From JADZEM01 sp046328125 (GTDB lineage Bacteria; Chloroflexota; UBA6077; JACCZL01): 64,000 bases of DNA. The DNA is taken from positions 1 to 64,000 of the forward strand of contig JAXLXF010000041.1 in NCBI GenBank assembly GCA_046328125.1, in the 5' to 3' direction. This document shows positions 8,138 through 15,796 of this stretch, one piece after another (positions within the stretch are counted from its first letter, which is position 1; each line of letters opens with the position of its first letter). The position numbers were made by a program, and so were the translations under genes. The notes beneath the pieces are model-generated. The model saw only the letters and a list, made by a program, of their open reading frames with translations, ran no database searches and had not been told where the DNA came from.

Positions 8138-8143
8138 TACACT
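8138..8143 (+). promoter_or_regulatory. Putative -10 element of rnpB
   Basis: TACACT ends five to six bases before the predicted 5' end of RNase P RNA, the right place for a promoter of a non-coding RNA. The -35 position holds no clear consensus. Confidence 0.5.
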
Positions 8144-8148
8144 TTCTG

Positions 8149-8473
8149 GTGCGACGGAGGAAGGGCGACCGCTTGCATCGCTTCGGCGGTGTGAGAGGAA
8201 AGTCCAGACAGCGCAGAGCGAGGTGCCCGGCGCAAGCCGGGGTCGGGTGACCGACAGTTAGAGCCACAGAGACCAATGCCCACGCCGGCCCTCGCGGCCG
8301 GCGTGGGAGTGAAAAGGGTATTCCTCCCTGCTGCAACCCCAAGCACGGTCGTCGATGCTGCTCGCGGAGACCGGGGTAGGGGGCACCCCGAGCGATCGGG
8401 GGTCCGGTGCGCAAGCGCCGGGCAGATAGATGGTCGCCTAGAACAGAATCTGGCTTACTCTCCTCCGTCGCAT
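8149..8473 (+). ncRNA. rnpB: RNase P RNA, bacterial type A
   Basis: The catalytic RNA that removes tRNA 5' leaders. Conserved regions are visible in order: GAGGAAAGTCC at 8194-8204, an AGAGCCACAGAGA element, GAGTGAAAAGGGT after a GC-rich hairpin, AGATAGATGGTCGCC, and ACAGAATCTGGCTTAC near the 3' end. The ends are set by helix P1: GCGACGGAGGA at 8151-8161 pairs perfectly with TCCTCCGTCGC at 8461-8471. The total length of about 325 bases is usual for type A. It fills most of the gap between the mrp operon and the next gene. Confidence 0.95.
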
Positions 8474-8596
8474 CTCACTCACTCCGGACCGTCCGGCCTA
8501 CGAGCCGGCTGATCCGATGATCGTGCCGAGCGAGCATCGGTCGATGGTCAGGTGGCGCTCCAGTCGGCGACGAGCGCGTGACTGCCACGTTTCGCG

Positions 8597-8602
8597 TATT
8601 AT
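8597..8602 (+). promoter_or_regulatory. -10 element implying a leaderless transcript
   Basis: TATTAT ends six bases before the GTG start codon at 8609. A transcript starting at the usual distance from a -10 would begin at the start codon itself. No Shine-Dalgarno sequence precedes the gene. Confidence 0.5.
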
Positions 8603-8608
8603 GCCGCC

Positions 8609-9964
8609 GTGTTTCGGACCGTTGCGCGACTGCTGACAGGCTGGTTGATCCTCGCTTCCCTGTTGGCTCCGGCAACTGGAGCCCACGCACAGGGAGCCTC
8701 GCCGCCCGCCGCGAACCCGCCCACCATCGCTCCAGGGCCTCCCGCGCCGCCCGCGCCCCCTCCGATACCGCCGACCAACGGTCAGCGTGTCGGCGTCCCC
8801 TCTCCGGAGGAGGACTACGCCATCCCCAACGGCCACTTCTTCACCCAGGCCGCGCCCGGCCAGCAGGGCAGCGGCTACCGCGTCGCCAACGAGGCCGGCA
8901 TCCCCTTCTGGGACGCATTCCAGGCCGAGGGCAGCGTCCAGAGTCTGGGCTATCCGCTGACGCGCCGCTTCACCTGGAACGGCACCACGGTCCAGGTCTT
9001 CCAGAACGGCGTGCTGCGCTGGCTCCCGACAGAGTCGCGCGCCGAGGTGCGCAAGCCGGGCGAGGTCGGCACGCCGCCGGCCGACGCCAAACGCGCCGAG
9101 CTGCCCCTCTCGTTCAGCGCCCAGGCAGCGCGCACTCCCTGGTCTGGCTGGTGGTGGCCTGCCAACGATCTCGTCGGCGGGCCGCGCCTGTTCGACTTCG
9201 ACGGCCCGCTCGCGCGGTACGACCAGCTGGTCGAAGCGCTCGGGCAGCAAGACCCGAACACGATGGAATGGGAGAAGGCGGAGATACGCTTCTCGGGACT
9301 GGCCTGGGCCGGCCACTGCAACGGCTGGGCGGCGGCCGCCCTGCTGGAGCCGGAGCCGACCAGGCCGCGCACCGTGAGCGGTGTGACGTTCAGCGTGTCC
9401 GACCAGAAGGGCCTGCTGACCTCCTACCATTTCGCTGACGCGGCGGCCTGGGCCGTCGGCAGCGAAACGACCGACATGACGCCGACCGAGTTTCATCGCG
9501 AGGTGCTCCGTTGGATCGGCGCCCAGCGCAAGGGCGTCGTCTTCACGTTCCGCCCGAGCGCCCAGAACGACGAAGTGTGGAGCTACCCGGCGTACAAGCT
9601 CGAGACCACGATTGGCCCAGACCCCACCGAGCCGGACCTGTGGCACGTTCGGACCGTCGTCTGGCTAGTGGACAACGACGTGCCGTCCGGCTTCGTCGGT
9701 GCGCGTCCGTGGCCGAGCGCGGATGGCAAGGTGATGGAGTACACGCTGTCCGGCCCCGATCCGTACAACCCGAAAGGCGGAGCCTGGAGCCCGAGGTCAA
9801 GCGGGCCATTCGGGCGGCCGTTCATGGTCTGGTACCCGGATCCGGCCCACCGCAACATCGACCGCCAGCTCGCGAGTCCCGCGTTAGACTACGCACTGCT
9901 GCGCCGAATCACGCGCGGCGAGAGCCAGAAGCCACTCTTCGACCCGCGCATCCGGAGGAGTTGA
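8609..9964 (+). CDS. Secreted protein with LGFP-like repeat and transglutaminase-elicitor-like domain
   Basis: A 451-residue exported protein. A signal peptide (residues 1-28, VARLLTGWLILASLLAP...AHA) leads into a proline-rich linker. An LGFP-type cell-wall-binding repeat follows (about 75-140: FWDAFQAEGSVQSLGYPLTRRF, QVFQNGVLRW). The C-terminal half contains AGHCNGWAAAALLE with a candidate catalytic cysteine, as in transglutaminase-elicitor proteins first described in oomycetes, plus a later EVWSYPAYKLE. I infer protein cross-linking or a related thiol chemistry at the cell surface. The start is GTG at 8609; no better upstream codon is in frame. Confidence 0.75.
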   Translation: MFRTVARLLTGWLILASLLAPATGAHAQGASPPAANPPTIAPGPPAPPAPPPIPPTNGQRVGVPSPEEDYAIPNGHFFTQAAPGQQGSGYRVANEAGIPFWDAFQAEGSVQSLGYPLTRRFTWNGTTVQVFQNGVLRWLPTESRAEVRKPGEVGTPPADAKRAELPLSFSAQAARTPWSGWWWPANDLVGGPRLFDFDGPLARYDQLVEALGQQDPNTMEWEKAEIRFSGLAWAGHCNGWAAAALLEPEPTRPRTVSGVTFSVSDQKGLLTSYHFADAAAWAVGSETTDMTPTEFHREVLRWIGAQRKGVVFTFRPSAQNDEVWSYPAYKLETTIGPDPTEPDLWHVRTVVWLVDNDVPSGFVGARPWPSADGKVMEYTLSGPDPYNPKGGAWSPRSSGPFGRPFMVWYPDPAHRNIDRQLASPALDYALLRRITRGESQKPLFDPRIRRS

Positions 9965-9996
9965 CGCCCAGCCGGGGAGACACCCGGCCAGGCGTC
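9963..9996. terminator. Hairpin between convergent genes
   Basis: GACGCC pairs with GGCGTC and, after a CA bulge on each side, GCCGGG with CCCGGC around a 6-base loop. No T-tract follows. It lies between the convergent secreted-protein and dehydrogenase genes and could stop transcription both ways. Confidence 0.5.
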
Positions 9997-10003
9997 CTCC
10001 AGG

Positions 10004-10996
10004 TCAGGTCCGCGCTGGCGCTCGCGTCAGCACTTCTGAGTTGACTGGCGTCGGCGGCGGCTCGCCGCGCAGCGCCGCGACGAGGTTCCTGGCCGCGAGG
10101 ACCGCCATCGCGGTTCGCGTCTCCAGGCTGGCGCTCGCGATGTGTGGCACGACCACGACGTTCTCCAGCTTCAGGAGCGGGTGGTCGGCTGGCAGCGGCT
10201 CGGGATCGGTCACGTCGAGCGCCGCGCCGCCGAGCCGCCCGTCCACGAGCGCCCGATACAGCGCCTCGGTGTCGACGATCGGGCCGCGTGCGGCGTTGAC
10301 CAGGTAGGCCGTCGGCTTCATCTTCGCCAGCGCCGTGGCGTCGATCAGTCGGTGCGTGCCCGGGTTCAAATCCACGTGCACGGAGAGGAAATCAGACTCC
10401 CTGAGCAGCGTGTCGAAATCGACGTACTGATAGCCGTACTGGAGCTCGAGGTCAGGTCGTCGCCGAACGTCGTAGTAGAGCACGTTCATGTCGAAGCCAC
10501 GCCCGCGCTTCGCCATCTCGTGCCCGATCCGGCCCAGCCCGAGGATCCCGAGCGTCGCGTGATGGATGTCGCGGCCGATGAACAGCGAGGGGCTCCAGGT
10601 CTTCCACCTGCCTTCTTTGACGTAGTCGATCCCAGCGCCGACGTATCGCGCGGCTGCCATCATGATCGCGAACGCCAGGTCAGCGGTCGTCTCGGTCAGG
10701 ACGCCCGGCGTGTTGGTGACCAGGACGCCCCGCCGCGTGCACGCCTCGACGTCGATGTTGTTGTAGCCGACGGCCATATTCGCGACGACCTTGCAGTGCG
10801 GCGCGTGGGTCAGAAACTCCTCATCCACGCGCTCGGTCAGCAGCGTCAGGACGCCATCGGCATTGGCGATCTCGCGGAGCAGCACGTCGCGAGGAATCTG
10901 CTCGTCCCGATCCCAGACCTCGATCGTGTTGACGCCCTTCGTCAGAATCTCTAAGCCTTCTGGGTAGATTTCGCGGGTGACATACGCTCGCGTCAT
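10004..10996 (-). CDS. D-2-hydroxyacid dehydrogenase (glyoxylate/hydroxypyruvate reductase type)
   Basis: A 330-residue NAD(P)H-dependent enzyme of the D-isomer-specific 2-hydroxyacid dehydrogenase family. The substrate-binding VANMAVGYNNID, the Rossmann motif LGILGLGRIGHEMAKR, the catalytic arginine in NAARGPIVD, the glutamate of DVTDPEPLP and the histidine of VVVPHIASAS are all present. Closest in feel to GyaR/GhrB, which reduce glyoxylate or hydroxypyruvate, but the substrate cannot be fixed from motifs. The start ATG at 10996 has GGAGGG nine bases before it; the frame continues further upstream without ribosome-binding support. Confidence 0.93.
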   Translation of the reverse strand: MTRAYVTREIYPEGLEILTKGVNTIEVWDRDEQIPRDVLLREIANADGVLTLLTERVDEEFLTHAPHCKVVANMAVGYNNIDVEACTRRGVLVTNTPGVLTETTADLAFAIMMAAARYVGAGIDYVKEGRWKTWSPSLFIGRDIHHATLGILGLGRIGHEMAKRGRGFDMNVLYYDVRRRPDLELQYGYQYVDFDTLLRESDFLSVHVDLNPGTHRLIDATALAKMKPTAYLVNAARGPIVDTEALYRALVDGRLGGAALDVTDPEPLPADHPLLKLENVVVVPHIASASLETRTAMAVLAARNLVAALRGEPPPTPVNSEVLTRAPART

Positions 10997-11065
10997 CGAC
11001 GTGACCCTCCGAATGACACGCATAGGAAGCCGAATAAGCATTCCCGGTCATTCTGGGCTACATCG

Positions 11066-11884
11066 TCACTCGGAGGACGTGACAAATGTCCCCACGAGCG
11101 CCCCGACAGCCGTCCCGATCACGTTGACCGCGTCGTTGGTGACCCAGGCGCGCCCGCGAACGAGCCGACGCGGCCAGCCGCAATGCTCGCCCGCCGCTTC
11201 GAACGTCGCGCCGCAGGTCTCGCAGAAGTAGGCGGCCTGAATCGTGGCGCCCGCCAGCGAGTCGGCCAGCGACCCGCAGAGGCCGGCCAACAGCGCGCAC
11301 AGCACGAGAGACGGCCGTCGGCGGGCCGCGACCGTCCAGGCCGTCCCGACCGTCAGCGCCCCGGCAGCAGCCGCTCCCCACCCGAGCAGTGTGACGCCTC
11401 CCGACGTGCCGGGCCGCACCACCTGGCCGGTCACGATCGAGCGCGGCGGCCACGGCGAGCGGACGCCGACCTCACTGGCCCAGGTGTCGGCGGCGGCGGC
11501 GGCCAGCGAGCCGAGCGCCGCGCCGCCCATCCGGGGCAGCCCGAGCTCGCCGGCCGTCAGCGCCAGCGCGGCGATCCCACCATTCGCCAGCACCTGGACG
11601 GCGTCACGCCGTGAGCCTCGGGCCGACGACAGCTCGCCGTCTGCTGCCTTCCGTCGCGAGAGCGCGCTGCCGGTCAGGAAGAACGCGATCAGGCCGAGGC
11701 TGGCCGGCAACCCGCCAAATCCGAACGTCGCGGCGCCGACCAGCGTGGCGGCGGCAGCGCCGTCGGCGGTCAGCGCCCGGCGCCGCCAGCCGGGGATGGC
11801 GATCGCGCAGCCGAGCAGCAGCCCGAGCAGCAGCCGCCAGACTCGGCCCCGCGACCGGCGACCATCCACGCCCAGACGCGTCAA
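11066..11884 (-). CDS. DUF92 membrane protein (VTE6/phytyl-phosphate kinase family)
   Basis: A 272-residue integral membrane protein with about six hydrophobic segments. The family core is seen in ALTADGAAAATLVG, ADTWASEVG, RPGTSGGVTLLG and LAGLCGSLADSLAGATIQA. A CETCG...HCG cysteine cluster in the loop before the last helix could bind metal. A plant member, VTE6, phosphorylates phytyl phosphate, and the archaeal/bacterial members are presumed isoprenoid-phosphate kinases. The start codon is TTG at 11884, overlapping the TGA of the upstream DUF402 gene, so translation is coupled. Last gene of a three-gene operon. Confidence 0.85.
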   Translation of the reverse strand: MTRLGVDGRRSRGRVWRLLLGLLLGCAIAIPGWRRRALTADGAAAATLVGAATFGFGGLPASLGLIAFFLTGSALSRRKAADGELSSARGSRRDAVQVLANGGIAALALTAGELGLPRMGGAALGSLAAAAADTWASEVGVRSPWPPRSIVTGQVVRPGTSGGVTLLGWGAAAAGALTVGTAWTVAARRRPSLVLCALLAGLCGSLADSLAGATIQAAYFCETCGATFEAAGEHCGWPRRLVRGRAWVTNDAVNVIGTAVGALVGTFVTSSE

Positions 11885-12426
11885 CCGCCGGTCGGTCCCG
11901 GCGGCGGCACCGCCCCAACGAACGGTCGCCCAGGCATGGTGTTCTTCTCGGCATGCTCGATCAGCTCGGCGAGGGCGGCCCGTGCGATGGTGACGTGCTC
12001 GGCGCTGTAGGTGCCGACCGCTAGCTCCTCGAACTCGTCCTCGTCCAGCACGAGATACCGCATATCCGGCCAGACCCAGAGGTCCAGCGCCAGGTCCACG
12101 AACGTCAGCTCGTCGTCAACCTGGGCCGGCTGGGTGACGTTGCAGTACCAGCCCTTGAGCGTGCCGTCCTTCGAGTAGACCTGGAACACATTGTACCAGC
12201 GGTCGAAGTAGTAGTACTCGTAGAAGACGTCGCCCTTCTCGAAGCGGACGTACCCCAGGTCGCGGCCGTCCCGCTCGAACACCGCCGTAAAGAAGAGGTG
12301 GTCGTCGTCGCGGTGGATCTCGCGGCCGACCCAGCGATAGCTCTTCGAGCCATCGTACATCAGCTTCTGGACGACGAGCGGCCTGCCGCCGACCAGCGAG
12401 TCCACACCGTGCGTCGGCTCGCTCAT
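11881..12426 (-). CDS. DUF402/FomD-like nucleotide phosphatase
   Basis: A 181-residue protein with a clear DUF402 fold: DRWYNVFQVYSKDGTLKGWY, NVTQPAQVDDELTFVDLALD and VLDEDEFE, the acidic and tyrosine residues that bind metal and phosphate. Relatives include FomD of fosfomycin biosynthesis, which cleaves a CMP-linked intermediate, and staphylococcal Ntdp, a nucleoside tri/diphosphatase. The ATG at 12426 overlaps the stop of larB by four bases (ATGA), and its own stop overlaps the next start. The proline/glycine-rich C-terminus is not part of the domain. Confidence 0.88.
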   Translation of the reverse strand: MSEPTHGVDSLVGGRPLVVQKLMYDGSKSYRWVGREIHRDDDHLFFTAVFERDGRDLGYVRFEKGDVFYEYYYFDRWYNVFQVYSKDGTLKGWYCNVTQPAQVDDELTFVDLALDLWVWPDMRYLVLDEDEFEELAVGTYSAEHVTIARAALAELIEHAEKNTMPGRPFVGAVPPPGPTGG

Positions 12427-13196
12427 CGCACCGCCTCGCCGGCGACAGCGGCCGCTCGGGCGGCGGCGACGCGGTTGGCGATCAACGCGGCCGTCGCGCC
12501 GGCCCCCACGCCGTTGCCGATGTTCACCACGGTCAGCCCCGGCGCGCAGGTCTGGAGCATCGTCATCAGCGCCGCGACGCCCTCGCCGCCGAGCCCGTAG
12601 CCGATCGGCGTCGGCAGACCGATCACCGGCACGTCCACCAGTCCGCTCACCACGGACGGCAACGCGCCGTCCATGCCGGCCGCCACCACGATCGCGTCAA
12701 CGCCCTGCTCGCGGAACGTCCTCAGTGGGTCGGCCAGGCGATGGATGCCGGCCACGCCGACGTCGTAGAAGGCGGCGACCGTGCAGCCCATCTCGCGTGC
12801 GACGACCTCGGCCTCTTCGGCGTACGGGACGTCCGAAGTACCGGCCGTCAGGACGCCGACGTTTCCGCCCGGAGGCGGCGGGCGAAACGAGGCGCGCTTC
12901 AGCACCACGATGCCGGATCGGCCCAGCACGTCGCAGGTGCAGTCGGCGTGCTCGGCCCGCAGCTGCTCGATCAAGCTGTCCGGGGTCCGACTCAGAATCG
13001 CCCGCCCGCGACCATCGAGGAACGCGCGGACGGCCAGCAGCGTGTCCTCCGGTCGCTTGCGGTCGGCCAGGATCACCTCGGGCACGCCCTTGCGCGACTC
13101 CCGCCCGACGTCGGCCCGCACCGTTCCCACGTCCACAGTCAGGTCCGGGGCAACACCGTGCACCCCGGCGAGCAAGCGGTCCAATGCATCGCTCAT
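12423..13196 (-). CDS. larB: LarB, pyridinium-3,5-biscarboxylic acid mononucleotide synthase
   Basis: A 257-residue PurE-like enzyme. LarB carboxylates and hydrolyses nicotinic acid adenine dinucleotide, the first step towards the nickel-pincer cofactor of lactate racemase. Signatures: GRESRKGVPEVILADRK in the N-terminal domain, then the PurE-like core GVLTAGTSDVPYAEEAE, FYDVGVAGIHRL, VVAAGMDGALPSVVSG and GLPTPIGYG. The ATG at 13196 is the first family-consistent start. No larC or larE lies in the window, and the gene is coupled instead to DUF402 and DUF92, an uncommon setting. Confidence 0.9.
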   Translation of the reverse strand: MSDALDRLLAGVHGVAPDLTVDVGTVRADVGRESRKGVPEVILADRKRPEDTLLAVRAFLDGRGRAILSRTPDSLIEQLRAEHADCTCDVLGRSGIVVLKRASFRPPPPGGNVGVLTAGTSDVPYAEEAEVVAREMGCTVAAFYDVGVAGIHRLADPLRTFREQGVDAIVVAAGMDGALPSVVSGLVDVPVIGLPTPIGYGLGGEGVAALMTMLQTCAPGLTVVNIGNGVGAGATAALIANRVAAARAAAVAGEAVR

Positions 13197-13224
13197 GGCG
13201 GGCAGTATAGCCCCGGGGCCTCGT

Positions 13225-13332
13225 CGGGGCTTGAAAGCCCCGCCTACATTCACATCGTCGCGCTGCGACGAGGGCGACGCTCCCGGCGTCGCAGCGCGAC
13301 GCCATGACTGTAGACGTGGGTTTCAACCCACG
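13225..13332. repeat. Cluster of three short intergenic palindromes
   Basis: Three perfect hairpins in 108 bases: 13225-13242 (CGGGGCTTGAAAGCCCCG), 13257-13300 (14-base arms GTCGCGCTGCGACG and complement, 16-base spacer) and 13315-13332 (CGTGGGTTTCAACCCACG). The first, read on the minus strand, and the third share the frame TGTAG-n-CG-palindrome around TTTCAA, so they look like two diverged copies of one repeat family. They fill the gap between larB and the aminotransferase gene. Confidence 0.7.
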
Positions 13333-13443
13333 GACCCTCCGCCGACACCCAACCGCCCTCTGTCTGACATCGACACGCGAGCGAGGGCCGGGATGTTACA
13401 TTGTCATCTGCCGGCAGAAGCGACCGTGTTTCAGGGGGTCTGC

Positions 13444-13449
13444 TACACT
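13444..13449 (+). promoter_or_regulatory. Putative -10 element for the aminotransferase gene
   Basis: TACACT 45 bases before the ATG at 13495. No consensus -35 is seen at the proper distance. Confidence 0.4.
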
Positions 13450-13494
13450 TGCCGGCGGATCGCTCACGCTGCACGCCGTCAGGGAGAGTCGCCC

Positions 13495-14859
13495 ATGGTC
13501 TTCAGCCCGATTTCCCCGTCCGAGCTGATTCAGCAGGATCGCGAGCACCTGATCCATCCGCTCTACCATCCGGACGAGCACGAGTCGCCGATCATCTTCG
13601 CGCAGGGCAAGGGCGCGATCCTGACCGACGTCGAGGGCAACGAGTACATTGACGGGCTCTCGTGCCTCTGGAACGTCGCGGTCGGGCACGGTCGCACCGA
13701 GCTCGCCGAGGCCGGCCGACAGCAGCTGCAAACCCTGGCATACGCCAGCAACTACACCGGTTTCTCGAACATCCCGGCCATCCAGCTCGCCAACGAGCTG
13801 ATGAAGGTGGTCTACCCGAGCCTGCGCGCCGTCTACTTCACGAGCGGCGGCGCCGAGTCGAACGACTCGGCGTTCAAGACGGTCCGCTTCTACTGGCGGT
13901 CCAAGGGGCAGCCGGACAAGATCAAGATCATCTCGCGCCAGTGGGGCTACCACGGGGTCACCATCGGCGCGATGAGCGCGACGGGCATCCCGGCCTACCA
14001 CAAGATGTTCGCGCCGATGGCGCCCGGCCACGTCCACATCCCGGCCCCGTACTACTACCGCGCCGACACCACGGCAAACTGGGAGGAGTACGGCGTCGAG
14101 GCCGCGAACGAGCTAGAGAAGGCGATCCTCCGCGAGGGTCCGGAGACGGTCGCGGCGTTCATCGCCGAGCCGGTCCAGGGTGCTGGCGGCGTCATTCCGC
14201 CCCCGCCGACCTACTTCCCACGCATCCGCGAGATCTGCGACCAGTACGACGTGCTGTTCATCGCGGACGAGGTCATCACCGGATTCGGTCGGACCGGCAA
14301 AATGTTCGCCCTGGAGCACTGGGGTGTCGAGCCGGACATCATGAGCTTCGCGAAGGCGATCACCAGCGGCTACCTCCCGCTCGGCGGCATCGTCGTCAAC
14401 GAGAAGGTCCACCGCGCGATCCTGGACGTGCCCGCCTCCGACAAGTGGATGCACGCCTACACCTACTCCGGTCACCCGACCTGCTGCGCTGTCGGCCTGG
14501 CGAACCTCCGCATCATCGTGGAGGAGAAGCTCACCGAGCGCGCGGCGGTGATGGGCGAGCGGCTAATGAACGGCCTGAAGGCGTACGCCGATCATCCGAT
14601 CGTCGGCGACGTGCGCGGCCTCGGCCTGATGGCGGCGGTCGAGCTGGTGTCTGACAAGAAGACGAAGGCCGGCTTCGATCCGTCGTTGAAGGTTCCCGAC
14701 CGGATCACTAACGAGTTCCGCAACCGTGGCCTGTACACCCGCTCGCGCGGCGACGTGATCGTGATGGCTCCGCCGCTGATGATCCCCGAGGAGACACTCG
14801 ACAAGGCGGTCAAGATCATCGGCGACACCATCGACGCAGTCTACCAGGCCGTGAAGTAG
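13495..14859 (+). CDS. Class III omega-aminotransferase
   Basis: A 454-residue pyridoxal-phosphate enzyme. Fold-type I class III features: YIDGLSCLWNVAVGHG near 45-60, the SGGAESNDSAFK cofactor-phosphate loop, the QWGYHGVTIGAMSATG segment, IAEPVQGAGGVIPPP, the DEVITGFGRTGKMF acidic pair, and the Schiff-base lysine in MSFAKAITSGYLPLGG. Such enzymes move amino groups between omega-amines or beta-amino acids and pyruvate or 2-oxoglutarate; the exact donor is not readable from motifs. The ATG at 13495 has AGGGAGAG upstream. folD follows after 10 bases, so the two are likely co-transcribed. Confidence 0.92.
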   Translation: MVFSPISPSELIQQDREHLIHPLYHPDEHESPIIFAQGKGAILTDVEGNEYIDGLSCLWNVAVGHGRTELAEAGRQQLQTLAYASNYTGFSNIPAIQLANELMKVVYPSLRAVYFTSGGAESNDSAFKTVRFYWRSKGQPDKIKIISRQWGYHGVTIGAMSATGIPAYHKMFAPMAPGHVHIPAPYYYRADTTANWEEYGVEAANELEKAILREGPETVAAFIAEPVQGAGGVIPPPPTYFPRIREICDQYDVLFIADEVITGFGRTGKMFALEHWGVEPDIMSFAKAITSGYLPLGGIVVNEKVHRAILDVPASDKWMHAYTYSGHPTCCAVGLANLRIIVEEKLTERAAVMGERLMNGLKAYADHPIVGDVRGLGLMAAVELVSDKKTKAGFDPSLKVPDRITNEFRNRGLYTRSRGDVIVMAPPLMIPEETLDKAVKIIGDTIDAVYQAVK

Positions 14860-14869
14860 GGGGCCGGGA

Positions 14870-15721
14870 CTGACTGCTCAGCAGTTGCTCGGCCGCCCGG
14901 TCGCGGACGCGATCTGGATCGACGTGGAGAGGCGCGCTGCCAGCCTGACCGCTGGCGGCGCGCCGGTGCCATGTCTCGCCATCGTCGAGGCCGCCGACGA
15001 TCCCGCGTCGGCGGCGTACCTGCGCCAGATTCAGCGCGCCTTCGAGCGGCACGGCCTGACCACCGTCCGCCGTCAGCCGGAGCGGGTCGATCAGGCGGCG
15101 CTCGACACGTTGCTGACCGAACTGGCCGCCGACACCTCCGTGCACGCCATCCTGATGACCCAGCCGCTGCCCACACCGCTGGATCTGGCACGGGCGCTGG
15201 AGCATCTGCCAGCCACGAAGGACGTCGAAGGCGTGCATCCGGTCAACGCCGGGACGCTGGCCCAGGGCCGGCCGAGCGTCGTCCCGAGTACGCCGCTCGC
15301 CGGTATGGAGATTCTGAAGCATGCTGGCGTGCGGCTCACCGGTGCGCACGCGGTCGTGGTCGGCAGGAGCCCGATCGTCGGCCGGCCGCTGATCCAGCTC
15401 CTTCTCTCAGAACATGCCACCGTCACCGTCTGCCACACCCGCACCGCCGATCTCGGCGCGGTCACCCGGCAGGCAGACGTACTCTTGCTGGCGGCTGGCC
15501 GGGCCGGTCTGGTGAACGGCGCGATGGTGAAGCCGGGCGCAATCGTGATCGACTTCGGTATCAACGTGGTGGACGACAAACTGGTCGGCGACGCGGACTA
15601 CGAGAGCGTGAACGAGGTCGCCAGCGCGATTACGCCGGTGCCCGGCGGCGTCGGGCCAGTCACGACCGCCGTCCTGGCCCGCAACCTGATCGAGCTGGCT
15701 GAGCACACCCGCCGTCACTGA
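14870..15721 (+). CDS. folD: FolD-family methylene-THF dehydrogenase/cyclohydrolase with altered active site
   Basis: About 283 residues. NADP-binding VVGRSPIVGRPL, GAIVIDFGIN and the C-terminal PVPGGVGP identify FolD. The active site departs from the family: the YxxxK motif reads YLRQI, so the lysine equivalent to E. coli Lys54 is isoleucine; the QLPLP motif reads TQPLP, so Gln98 becomes Thr; and KDVDG reads KDVEG. Loss of the lysine should abolish cyclohydrolase activity, leaving at most a dehydrogenase. The N-terminus matches FolD only from a CTG codon at 14870 (TAQQLLGRPVADAI), which has AGGGGG upstream. The first conventional start, TTG at 14885, has no ribosome-binding site. Confidence 0.85.
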   Translation: MTAQQLLGRPVADAIWIDVERRAASLTAGGAPVPCLAIVEAADDPASAAYLRQIQRAFERHGLTTVRRQPERVDQAALDTLLTELAADTSVHAILMTQPLPTPLDLARALEHLPATKDVEGVHPVNAGTLAQGRPSVVPSTPLAGMEILKHAGVRLTGAHAVVVGRSPIVGRPLIQLLLSEHATVTVCHTRTADLGAVTRQADVLLLAAGRAGLVNGAMVKPGAIVIDFGINVVDDKLVGDADYESVNEVASAITPVPGGVGPVTTAVLARNLIELAEHTRRH

Positions 15722-15796
15722 GACGTCGTCCGTCGAAAATCTCAGTCTCTGGTGGGTCGTGCGCGTACCATTTCGGTCAGGAGGCATCCCGGCACC

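Noticed and set aside
12781..13494. Long upstream extension of the aminotransferase frame
   Set aside because: The extension runs antisense through larB and across the palindromes; a ribosome-binding site and the family N-terminus place the start at 13495.
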